This document shows, piece after piece, positions 27,238-35,771 of a stretch of DNA of 64,000 nucleotides. Both the position numbers and the translations under genes were made by a program. Within the stretch, counting starts at the first letter, position 1. Every line of letters starts with the position of its first letter. The notes beneath the pieces were generated by a model that saw only the letters and a program-made list of their open reading frames with translations, was not told where the DNA came from and searched no databases. Location of the stretch: assembly GCA_022824265.1 (NCBI GenBank), contig JAJEAG010000090.1, forward strand, positions 1 through 64,000. The letters run 5' to 3'. This DNA is from Candidatus Poribacteria bacterium. GTDB lineage: Bacteria > Poribacteria > WGA-4E > WGA-3G.

Positions 27238-28356
27238 CTAAAATACGATTATACCTGTCATCTCAATTAGTCTCTCTTGTAATGGTCCAAATCGTGGACC
27301 GTATGTCAAATCTAAATTAAATAAATATATTTTTACGCCAATTCCGTAGGTAATGTAATCAGCGAAGTCAGGTAAATTAATTCCGGGTTCAGATTTGTAT
27401 CCAACCCTTAATGCCAGTGTATTACCAAGCCAGTATTCCAAACCGAGATTTTTTTGTAAATGTCGCCATTCAAATGCTCGGTAGCCAACGCCTCTTTCAG
27501 ATAAAAGCTGCTCTCTTGTAAGCATGTCTGCTTCCGATCTTTCAGCATTAAGCCTTTCCAAATCAACATCTAATTCTGTTTCATCTTCTCTCAATTTATC
27601 AATATATGCTGAAATCCCAGTTACAAACCGAAGGTGGTTATATCTATCCTGATACAGGCTCATTGAAGTCCCAATCCTAAGCATACGTGGTAATGGGTCT
27701 GCTTGGTTTTCATCAATAAATGAGATACCCGGACCGACGTTCTGTATCGCTAAACCGATAGTAGTCGGTATCGGTCTAAATGGAAGTAAATACTGAATTC
27801 CCATATCAACCGCATAAGAAGATCCGCTCTCCCTACCTAATACCATACGTATCATCTTTGCATTGATACCTGCTGCTAATGAACTTGTGAGAGTATCTGC
27901 ATAAGATAAAGTTAACGCCATATTCGTCCCAAGACTTTCTTCACGAAGTACATCAGGAGAATCACTGGTAACGGCAATTGTTCCCTGCCCGTTCAGTTGC
28001 AGAGTTGCACCAACAGTGCCTATCTCTCCGAGTGGTAATGCTCCAGAAATGAAGGTATAATATAATCCTTCTCCTGCTTCTCCAAATGGACCACTGTAAT
28101 CCGTGTAAAACATAGATGCTTGAGCACCCATTTTACCGGATCGTATTCTGCTTTCTGGCATCTGTGCTAAACCACTTGGATTCCAAAGAGATGCAGTTAC
28201 ATCTCCAGACATAGCAGAAAATGCATCTCCTAATGCTCTGGCTCGAGCACCACCACCTAAACTTAATATTTGTGCGCCTGTCCTACCCGGACCCGCCAAC
28301 ACTGTTGATGGTATAATGAAAACTATCAATAATAATGTAGTGACATATCTAAACAT
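27238..28356 (-). CDS. PorV/PorQ-family (UPF0164) outer-membrane beta-barrel protein
   Basis: A 372-residue exported protein: signal peptide to about residue 21 (VLAG), then 'GGGARARALGDAFSAMSGDVTASLWNPSGLA', rendered here only in part as the signature GARARALGDAF...WNPSGLA of the PorV/PorQ family, and many amphipathic beta strands. Bacteroidota PorV is the outer-membrane shuttle of type IX secretion; the role in other phyla is unknown. The ATG has no clear ribosome site, but the signal peptide fixes it. First gene of a four-gene run. Confidence 0.85.
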   Translation of the reverse strand: MFRYVTTLLLIVFIIPSTVLAGPGRTGAQILSLGGGARARALGDAFSAMSGDVTASLWNPSGLAQMPESRIRSGKMGAQASMFYTDYSGPFGEAGEGLYYTFISGALPLGEIGTVGATLQLNGQGTIAVTSDSPDVLREESLGTNMALTLSYADTLTSSLAAGINAKMIRMVLGRESGSSYAVDMGIQYLLPFRPIPTTIGLAIQNVGPGISFIDENQADPLPRMLRIGTSMSLYQDRYNHLRFVTGISAYIDKLREDETELDVDLERLNAERSEADMLTREQLLSERGVGYRAFEWRHLQKNLGLEYWLGNTLALRVGYKSEPGINLPDFADYITYGIGVKIYLFNLDLTYGPRFGPLQERLIEMTGIIVF

Positions 28357-28643
28357 AAAAAAAGCACGACTATCTTCGTAGATATTAAGGTAATGTCTAC
28401 AAGAATAGTACCTCCGTATATCGTTGATTTAATGGAATTATAAATGTATTAGAATATATCTATAAACGTCTATCATACTATTTCGGTTTACATTTATTGA
28501 AGTTACTATAGATATGATGCAACTAATGCATAAGACAATTATATTACATTTATATAGAGAATATCAACCAGATATATAGCCAAGATATATTACGAGTCAT
28601 CACGTCAAACAGTTTTTCTTTTAGTTGACACTTACAGGTAGAT
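28357..28643. other. Divergent intergenic region
   Basis: About 290 AT-rich bases between the PorV-like gene and lnt. Contains a promoter (28625-28653) for lnt at its right end. No other element seen. Confidence 0.6.
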
Positions 28644-28653
28644 ATGTTAATAT
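28625..28653 (+). promoter_or_regulatory. lnt: Sigma70-like promoter overlapping the annotated lnt start
   Basis: TTGACA (28625-28630), a 17-base spacer and TAATAT (28648-28653). The -10 lies on or after the first ATG (28644), so transcripts would begin near 28660 and the real lnt start would be further in (GTG 28677 or TTG 28689). Confidence 0.5.
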
Positions 28654-30293
28654 GTTTCAATAATCATTACCTACCTGTGGAAAACATTTTGAATACAATT
28701 AAACGACACCGTTATCTGTTTGCTTTAAGTTCAGGCGTAATCTTATTTTGTAGTTTTCCCAGTGTTAATTTCTTCCCTCTTGCATGGTTTGGATTAGTTC
28801 CGTTGTTACTAACACTGCAATCCGTTGATCGTTGGAAAACTGCATTCAGCCTTGGATATGTAGCAGGATTCCTGTTTTTCGCGGGTTTATTGTTAGCAAT
28901 AGCATTATTATATCCTTATGCGAATATTTTTACAACAGTTTTGGGATATTTGCTGTTAGTAGGATATACAGCACTCTACTTTGCAGTAGCAGCAGTATTA
29001 GTATATCATTTGCCGTGGCAGTCAGGGATACTATATCCTTTGGGAGTAGCAACTATATGGGTGGGTTTAGAATGGGTGCGTAGTTGGCTACTCACAGGAT
29101 TCCCATGGGGTAACATCGGTTATTCTCAATGGAATTACCAACCCAGTATTCAAATAGCATCCTTTGCTGGCGTATATGGCGTAAGTTTTGTTATCGTCTT
29201 TTTCAATGCGGGGATTGCAGCCTTTATTCGCAGCAGACATGAATGGAGAAAGGAATTTGTTACTGTTCTTGTTCCTTGTCTACTGGCAGGGATAACTCTC
29301 ATTTACGGATATGTCATTATCAATAATGATAAAGACAACCAGACAGAAACTATCAAAGTTGCCCTTGTACCAGGAAATATACCCCAAATTGAAAAATGGA
29401 AATCAGAAAATGTCGGAAAGATTGTAAAGAAATACCTCAATTTGACACAAAAAAGTGCAGTTGAAAACCCAGATGTAATTGTCCTGCCTGAGACGACATT
29501 TAGAGGAGGAATGTTATCTGGTGAATGGGCAGTACAAGTGTCATTTCGCCAATGGACGAAATTTCATAACGTGTACAAACAGATGTTTGGAGAAAATGGC
29601 GGCATACCTATGCTTATCGGAGCAACGGACGTTGATACATTTGAAGATTTATACAATCGAGTTATTTCTGTATCTTCCGAAGGAGAATTACTTGGGAAAT
29701 ACGCAAAAATGCGTCTGGTTCCGTTTGGTGAATATGTGCCTTTAGCAGACTTTCTTCCAAATTTTGTTCAATTTCATCCTTTTGAAAATGGAAAGGAAAT
29801 TAAATTATTACCAATAACAATTAATGAAAAAAACCAATCTCGCAGCCAGACCATAGAAGTAGGCACTTCAATATGCTTTGAGTCGTCTTTTCCAAACCAT
29901 TTTCGTAGGTTTGTGAAAAATGGTGCTAATGTAATGGCAATACTTACCAACGATGCTTGGTTTGTTGGTACAGCCTTACCGGAACTTCATTTAGCAATGG
30001 CACCATTTCGTGCTGTTGAAAACCGAGTTGCAGTTTTTCGATGTGCAAATGGAGGATATACATGTGCTGTTGATAAATTTGGACGTATCAGTACACCCTT
30101 TGTAACGCCACATACATCTGATGAGTTCTTAATTGCAAATGTGGCACTGTCAGATGGAGATCATACATTATATACTCGTTATGGAGATTGGTTGCCAATT
30201 CTATGTGGTATACTTTGTTTAGCATTGATAATATATAAAATTTTAATACATTACTCAGTTATCAAGTCTGATGACAGACAAATTGAAAGGTGA
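28644..30293 (+). CDS. lnt: Apolipoprotein N-acyltransferase
   Basis: Up to 549 residues. An inner-membrane enzyme that adds the third acyl chain to lipoproteins. It has six or so N-terminal membrane segments (25-225), a nitrilase-like domain with the catalytic triad Glu283 (LPETTF), Lys356 (KMRLVPFGE) and Cys411 (GTSICFES), and a final membrane segment (about 518-536). The ATG at 28644 overlaps the probable promoter; GTG 28677 or TTG 28689 would leave the membrane part intact and look more likely. Its substrates include several lipoproteins in this window. prfB starts 4 bases after its stop. Confidence 0.93.
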   Translation: MLICFNNHYLPVENILNTIKRHRYLFALSSGVILFCSFPSVNFFPLAWFGLVPLLLTLQSVDRWKTAFSLGYVAGFLFFAGLLLAIALLYPYANIFTTVLGYLLLVGYTALYFAVAAVLVYHLPWQSGILYPLGVATIWVGLEWVRSWLLTGFPWGNIGYSQWNYQPSIQIASFAGVYGVSFVIVFFNAGIAAFIRSRHEWRKEFVTVLVPCLLAGITLIYGYVIINNDKDNQTETIKVALVPGNIPQIEKWKSENVGKIVKKYLNLTQKSAVENPDVIVLPETTFRGGMLSGEWAVQVSFRQWTKFHNVYKQMFGENGGIPMLIGATDVDTFEDLYNRVISVSSEGELLGKYAKMRLVPFGEYVPLADFLPNFVQFHPFENGKEIKLLPITINEKNQSRSQTIEVGTSICFESSFPNHFRRFVKNGANVMAILTNDAWFVGTALPELHLAMAPFRAVENRVAVFRCANGGYTCAVDKFGRISTPFVTPHTSDEFLIANVALSDGDHTLYTRYGDWLPILCGILCLALIIYKILIHYSVIKSDDRQIER

Positions 30294-30296
30294 TAA

Positions 30297-31395
30297 ATGT
30301 TAACAGATATAAAAACAGATGTTGATTCAGTAATAACGCGACTAAATGAACTTAGGGGGTTTCTTTGACCTTGCTTCAAAACAGAAAGAATTAGAGGATC
30401 TGGAAAAAGAAGCGATGGCAACCGATTTTTGGGGGAATATACAGCGCGTACAGACTGTAAATCAACGTATTGCAGCCCTAAAAGATGAAATCGGTGAATA
30501 TGAAAAGTTGAGGAGTTCGGTTGATGATATACAGACTCTCTTGGAACTTGCTATAGAGGAAGATGATACGAGTTTAGAATCGGAGATTCAGAATGGATTA
30601 TCAACCATCGGTACACAGTTTGAGAAAATTGAACTCCGATTAATGTTGGATGGAGAGTTCGATGAGAACAATGCAATCCTAAACATTCATCCTGGTGCAG
30701 GAGGTGTTGACGCACAAGATTGGGCAGGAATGCTAATGCGTATGTATCTCCGTTGGTGCGATCAACATAACTATACAACTGAAATCGTTGACCTAACATC
30801 TGGTGATGAAGCTGGTATAAAAGGTGCAACTATTTTAGTGAAAGGTGTTTACGCTTATGGTTACCTAAAGGCAGAATCAGGTGTGCACCGTCTTGTCCGT
30901 CTGTCACCGTATGACTTTAACAATCGTCGACATACCTCTTTTGCTGCGGTGCACCTTACGCCTGAGATTGATGACAACATAGAGGTGGAAATAAACACAG
31001 AAGACCTACGCATAGATACCTACCGAGCAAGTGGTGCTGGTGGACAACATGTCAACGTAACCGATTCCGCTGTTAGAATAACTCACATACCTACCAATAT
31101 TATGGTACAGTGTCAGAATGAACGATCTCAACACAGAAACCGAGAAATTGCCATGAAAGTACTCCGTTCTCGACTGTTCAACCATTTTCAAGCACAACGT
31201 GACGAAGAAATTGCGAAACTACAACCAGAAAGACGGAATATTGACTTCGGAAGTCAAATTCGATCTTATGTCCTTCATCCATATCAACGTGTTAAAGATA
31301 CCCGAACAAATATAGAGACCGGTAATGTTGATGCTGTCCTAAACGGTGAAATTGATATGTTTATTGAGAGTTATCTGAAAATCAAACCCACCTAA
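30297..31395 (+). CDS. prfB: Peptide chain release factor 2, with programmed +1 frameshift
   Basis: RF2 reads UGA and UAA stop codons and triggers peptide release. The gene is in two frames: ATG 30297 to TGA 30366-30368 (23 codons ending LRGFL), then the +1 frame from GAC 30367 to the stop at 31393-31395, giving 365 residues, the length of E. coli RF2. The GGQ catalytic motif is in SGAGGQHVN. The residue after the Arg of that loop is Ala (RASGAGGQ). The stop-recognition tripeptide is SPY rather than SPF (RLSPYDFNN). ATG preceded by AAAGG. A frame-blind call would start at 30346 and lose the N-terminus. Confidence 0.95.
30354..30369 (+). promoter_or_regulatory. prfB: Programmed +1 frameshift signal of prfB
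   Basis: AGGGGG (30354-30359, an internal Shine-Dalgarno), TTT, then CTT TGA C (30363-30369). This is the known RF2 autoregulatory slip site: when RF2 is scarce the ribosome pauses at UGA and shifts from CUU to the +1 frame. Confidence 0.95.
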
Positions 31396-31426
31396 TAAGT
31401 GTTAGCCCACAGTATAGGAGTAACTC

Positions 31427-32818
31427 ATGAATATCTATAGAACTTTTCTGTATATATCAATCGTAATTTATTGTTTATGTGTAAATGCGATTCTATTTGC
31501 AGCGGTAGTTCAAGTGCCTTCAGATCAACCGACAATTCAATCAGGTATTGATGCTGTAAAAGACGGTGATACGGTTATAGTTGCTGATGGAATCTATAGT
31601 GGTGAAGGTAATACTAACATAGATTTCAAGGGTAAACAAATTACCTTAAAATCACAGAATGGTCCAGAGACAACTATAATCAACTGTCTATCCACACCAA
31701 ATTCACGAGGATTTATTTTCCAAAATGAGGAATCTAATGATACTGTGTTAGAAGGCTTTACAATTAAGAATGGAAATAATAGTGATGGTGGTGGAATCTT
31801 ATGTGATGTTTCGTCACCGACGATAAAGAATTGTATTATAACTGATAACAGCGGTGGAGGAATATTCTGTATTGTTTCTGAGGCTAAAATAATTGACTGT
31901 CAGATTACAAACAACCGAGATGGCAATGGTATCCTGATTTTAGAACCGGATACGAGGAATGGTGAGGTAATAGAAAAACCTATTAGTGGACCGAGTCTAA
32001 TCAATTGTGATATATCTGAAAATAAAGGACATGGAATTTATTGTTTGCTTCATGCATCCGCAACAATAATAAAAAGCACAGTCTCTCAAAACATTGGTCG
32101 AGGTATTTTTTGTAACTCTTTTTCAGGTGCAAAAATTACGAATTGTATAATCTCACAGAACTTGGACGGCGGTGTTGAATGCAGGGAATATTCAGGAATG
32201 ACAATTACTGATTCGATTATCAAACAGAATACTGCGAAAAATGGTGGTGGTATCTCCATCAGTCCTACATCAAGACTGAATGCTATTGGCTGTGTTATCG
32301 CAGAAAATATAGCAACAGAATCTGGTGGTGGTATTGATTCTATTTCTACCTTTGGACATGTAAACATATCATATTGTACAATTACAAGAAACTCAGCGAA
32401 TAATAGAGGTGGAGGGGTGCATGCTCTTCTTGAAGGTTCAACCTTCAAATGCACTAAATCTATTATTTGGGACAATACATCAAATGGTACACACGCAGAA
32501 TTTTTCGGATCTGGTCCAACAGTTCGTATTATTTCATGTGTTTTACGAGGCGGACTTGATAGTTTCGGAGAACAATGGGCTAAGTCTATTGTTTATAAAG
32601 ATAGTATTGATGAAGACCCACTGTTCGTAAATGCTGAGAATGGGAATTATACACTTAAACGTGCAAGTCCGGCAATAGAAATGGGAGCAACCGCATCCCG
32701 TGAAGAAGAGAATCAAGAAGCAAATGATCAAGGAGAAGAGAATTTTATTGAGGAATCTCTTAGTGTGTCCTCTGTAGGGAAACGAATAATTAAATGGGCA
32801 GACCTGAAGCGTAACTAA
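31427..32818 (+). CDS. Secreted right-handed beta-helix protein, paralogue 1
   Basis: A 463-residue exported protein. Signal peptide to about residue 26, then 'DQPTIQSGIDAVKDGDTV', a DUF1565/pectate-lyase-like cap, and stacked beta-helix coils with repeated 'GGGI' and 'xNCxI' turns (about 60-420), an 'EDPLFVNAENGNYTL' closing unit, and the tail SVGKRIIKWADLKRN. No catalytic residues of pectate lyases are recognisable, so a binding or adhesive role is as likely as an enzymatic one. First of three tandem paralogues, each about 28 bases apart. Confidence 0.85.
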   Translation: MNIYRTFLYISIVIYCLCVNAILFAAVVQVPSDQPTIQSGIDAVKDGDTVIVADGIYSGEGNTNIDFKGKQITLKSQNGPETTIINCLSTPNSRGFIFQNEESNDTVLEGFTIKNGNNSDGGGILCDVSSPTIKNCIITDNSGGGIFCIVSEAKIIDCQITNNRDGNGILILEPDTRNGEVIEKPISGPSLINCDISENKGHGIYCLLHASATIIKSTVSQNIGRGIFCNSFSGAKITNCIISQNLDGGVECREYSGMTITDSIIKQNTAKNGGGISISPTSRLNAIGCVIAENIATESGGGIDSISTFGHVNISYCTITRNSANNRGGGVHALLEGSTFKCTKSIIWDNTSNGTHAEFFGSGPTVRIISCVLRGGLDSFGEQWAKSIVYKDSIDEDPLFVNAENGNYTLKRASPAIEMGATASREEENQEANDQGEENFIEESLSVSSVGKRIIKWADLKRN

Positions 32819-32845
32819 ATAGTGGCGTAAGATTAGGAGGATTAC

Positions 32846-34231
32846 ATGAACATTAATAGATTTTGTGTCCACATCTTTATCTATATAATTTTGCTTTGTG
32901 TGAATATCTCAACCTATGCTGTAACAATCAATGTCCCTGTTGATCAACCAACGATTCAGGCGGGTATTGACGCTGCACAAAACGGTGATACAGTTTTAGT
33001 TGCTAATGGAATATACAAAGGTGAAGGAAATGTAAACATTGACTTTAAAGGCAAACAAATTACAGTTAAGTCAGAGAATGGTCCAGAAGCAACAATCATC
33101 AACTGTTTGTGGACCCCAAATACACGTGGTTTCACCTTCCAAAATGAAGAGACACATGCCTCAGTATTAGATGGATTTACTATAAAAAATGGTAGAAATT
33201 TGAATGGTGGTGGGATTTACTGCAATCATGCCTCCCCAACAATTAAGAATTGTGTCATTGCTTGGAACAAAGCACTTAGGGACGAAAGTGGTACAGGACG
33301 TGGTGGTGGAATTTATTGTTTCAATTCTGAGGGAATAATAATTGATTCTACTATCTCACACAATATAGCGGAATACACTTATGGCGGTGGTGTTTATTTT
33401 GATGGAAATAATGTGGAAACAGATGGATTTTTAAGAGAAACGTATTTTCAACCGCAACTAATCAATTGTATTATTTCAGAGAATACTGGAAGTGGAGTCC
33501 ATATACTGGACTACGTAAAAACAGAAATAATAGACACCAAGATATTGCATAACAGTTTACGCGGTATTGTTTGTTCATTTTTTGCAGGTAGTACATACAT
33601 TACAAATTGTGAAATTGTCCAAAACACTGGGGGTGGTTTGGAAGTAGGTGAGTATTCCAGACTAAAGATCGAAAATTCATACATCAGACAAAATACCGCT
33701 GAATATGGTGGAGGTATTTTCTGTAGTCCATCAGGAATAATTGAAGTCTCTAACTGTATTATAGCTGAAAACATAGCCACGAGGGCGGGTGGTGGAATTG
33801 ATGTCGGTGAGTCTAAGCATGGATACGCAGAAATTACTCATTGCACAATCACGCGGAATACCGCAGGCGAGAGTGGTGGAGGTATATATGTTTATACTCA
33901 TACCTCTTTTAAGTTAATTAATTCAATTGTCTGGGGTAATAAATCGGATGACAGAAATCCGGAGGTATATATTTCTGGTAGAGGTATCGTATTTAAATCA
34001 AACACTATTAGGGATGGACTCGATCGTATTGGTCAAGAACCTGATGGAAATTTGTTTGTTTATGAGGACAACATTGATAAGGATCCGCTTTTTAGAGATC
34101 CTGACAGAGGAGACTATAGACTTAGGGGAAATAGTCCAGCATTAGGTATGGGACCACAAACTTCGGTTGGAGGTGCTCTAAGTGTTGTACCTGTTGGGAA
34201 ACGGTTGTTAAGATGGGCTGATTTAAAATAA
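32846..34231 (+). CDS. Secreted right-handed beta-helix protein, paralogue 2
   Basis: 461 residues with the same plan as its neighbours: signal peptide to about 25, 'DQPTIQAGIDAAQNGDTV', beta-helix coils rich in GGGIYC-type turns, closing unit 'KDPLFRDPDRGDYRL' and tail PVGKRLLRWADLK. It is closest to paralogue 3: both contain an extra coil segment with 'YGGGVYFDGN' that paralogue 1 lacks. Preceded by AGGAGG at a good spacing. Substrate or partner unknown. Confidence 0.85.
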   Translation: MNINRFCVHIFIYIILLCVNISTYAVTINVPVDQPTIQAGIDAAQNGDTVLVANGIYKGEGNVNIDFKGKQITVKSENGPEATIINCLWTPNTRGFTFQNEETHASVLDGFTIKNGRNLNGGGIYCNHASPTIKNCVIAWNKALRDESGTGRGGGIYCFNSEGIIIDSTISHNIAEYTYGGGVYFDGNNVETDGFLRETYFQPQLINCIISENTGSGVHILDYVKTEIIDTKILHNSLRGIVCSFFAGSTYITNCEIVQNTGGGLEVGEYSRLKIENSYIRQNTAEYGGGIFCSPSGIIEVSNCIIAENIATRAGGGIDVGESKHGYAEITHCTITRNTAGESGGGIYVYTHTSFKLINSIVWGNKSDDRNPEVYISGRGIVFKSNTIRDGLDRIGQEPDGNLFVYEDNIDKDPLFRDPDRGDYRLRGNSPALGMGPQTSVGGALSVVPVGKRLLRWADLK

Positions 34232-34258
34232 AAATAAACAATAAAATGTGAGAAATTC

Positions 34259-35659
34259 ATGAAAATCTATAAGTTTCTTGTATATATTACTGTTTTATTT
34301 TTATTGCTCTTTGTTAATATCACATCCAATGCTGAAGTATTTCATATTCCCGCAGATAAACCAACAATTCAAGCAGGTATTGATGTAGCAAAAGATGGGG
34401 ATACTGTTTTAGTCGCTAATGGAGTATACAAAGGTGAAGGAAACGTCAATATAGATTTCAAAGGTAAAAACATTACCGTTAAGTCACAGAATGGTCCTGA
34501 AGCCACAACAGTCCACTGTTTATCTGAACCGAATACCCGTGGGTTTATCTTCCAGAATGGAGAAACCAACGATGCTGTGTTAGATGGATTTACAATAAGA
34601 TATGGCATCCATGATAATGGTGGAGGAATATACTGTAATAATGGATCACCGACGATTAAAAATTGTGTAATAGAATGGAACAGAACTGTTAAAACCGACA
34701 ATGTTAATGGCCGAGGTGGTGGAATTTATTGTTTTAATTCTGATGCGAAGATAATCGATTCTATAATCTCACACAATAGTGCAGAATCTGCTTATGGCGG
34801 CGGTGTCTACTTTGATGGGGACTCTATTATAGACGGTGTTTTCGTACGTGAGACCGTCAGTGAACCTTCCCTTCTGCGTTGTACTATTTCTGACAATACT
34901 GGCAGTGGAGTTCATGTCCACTCCTTTGTACTACCCCAATTAAAAAATTCCAAAATATTACATAATAGTTGGGGTGGCATAGTATGTGCTTTTTTTAACA
35001 CAAACGGAACAAACATTACACATTGCGAAATTGCACAAAACACTGGTGCTGGTGTTTCAGCGCGGGAGTATTCTATCCTGAACATCACTGATTCTATCAT
35101 TAAGCAAAATATTGCCAAAGAGGGTGGCGGGATAAACTGCGGTCCAACAGCATCGATTTATGTCTCGGAATGTGTTATCACAGAAAATATAGCAACGAAG
35201 TTTGGTGGTGGAATCAACATCGATTCAACCAGAGGTGAAGCAAAAATCTCATATTGTACAATTACTCAGAATACAGCAAGTGAGAAAGGTGGCGGAATTT
35301 ATGTTTGGAGTCAAACCTCTTTTTCATTAACTAACTCAATTGTATGGGGTAATAACACTGAAGTCAGTCATGACGATGCTTTTATTCAACAAGATTTGTT
35401 TGCCAATATTACCGTCATAAATTGCTGCATTAAAAATAGAATTCAAGACATAGCATTAATATTTCAATGGGATATAGCAAATATTCAAGGAAACATCCAT
35501 GAAGATCCACTTTTTGTTGATGCTGAAGGTGGTGACTATAGACTTAAACCTGACAGTCCTGCTTTAGCAATGGGTGCGTATTCGACATTTGACGAAATTG
35601 TAAGTGTCACTTCAGTTGGGAAAAAGGTTGTTTTGTGGGCAGAACTGAAACAAAATTAA
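34259..35659 (+). CDS. Secreted right-handed beta-helix protein, paralogue 3
   Basis: 466 residues: signal peptide to about 25, 'DKPTIQAGIDVAKDGDTV', beta-helix with 'GGGIYC' and 'YGGGVYFDGD' turns, closing unit 'EDPLFVDAEGGDYRL' and tail SVGKKVVLWAELKQN. The coil order follows paralogue 2, which points to local duplication. The ribosome site is weak. The three genes probably form one transcript, ahead of the lysS promoter. Confidence 0.85.
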   Translation: MKIYKFLVYITVLFLLLFVNITSNAEVFHIPADKPTIQAGIDVAKDGDTVLVANGVYKGEGNVNIDFKGKNITVKSQNGPEATTVHCLSEPNTRGFIFQNGETNDAVLDGFTIRYGIHDNGGGIYCNNGSPTIKNCVIEWNRTVKTDNVNGRGGGIYCFNSDAKIIDSIISHNSAESAYGGGVYFDGDSIIDGVFVRETVSEPSLLRCTISDNTGSGVHVHSFVLPQLKNSKILHNSWGGIVCAFFNTNGTNITHCEIAQNTGAGVSAREYSILNITDSIIKQNIAKEGGGINCGPTASIYVSECVITENIATKFGGGINIDSTRGEAKISYCTITQNTASEKGGGIYVWSQTSFSLTNSIVWGNNTEVSHDDAFIQQDLFANITVINCCIKNRIQDIALIFQWDIANIQGNIHEDPLFVDAEGGDYRLKPDSPALAMGAYSTFDEIVSVTSVGKKVVLWAELKQN

Positions 35660-35707
35660 TTTTCACACATATCAAGTATGGTTGCATTTAATGACCATGA
35701 TTTCATG

Positions 35708-35736
35708 TTGCAACATTCAGGAAATGAAGGTATAAT
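35708..35736 (+). promoter_or_regulatory. lysS: Sigma70-type promoter of the lysS run
   Basis: TTGCAA (35708-35713), a 17-base spacer and TATAAT (35731-35736), 35 bases before the lysS ATG. Confidence 0.65.
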
Positions 35737-35771
35737 TAATATGTTTACAAGGAAGAAAGGAGGGTAGACAC

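Noticed and set aside
30346-30366. prfB start at ATG 30346
   Set aside because: The ATG is an in-frame accident next to the frameshift site; the joined frame from 30297 matches RF2 length and N-terminal sequence.
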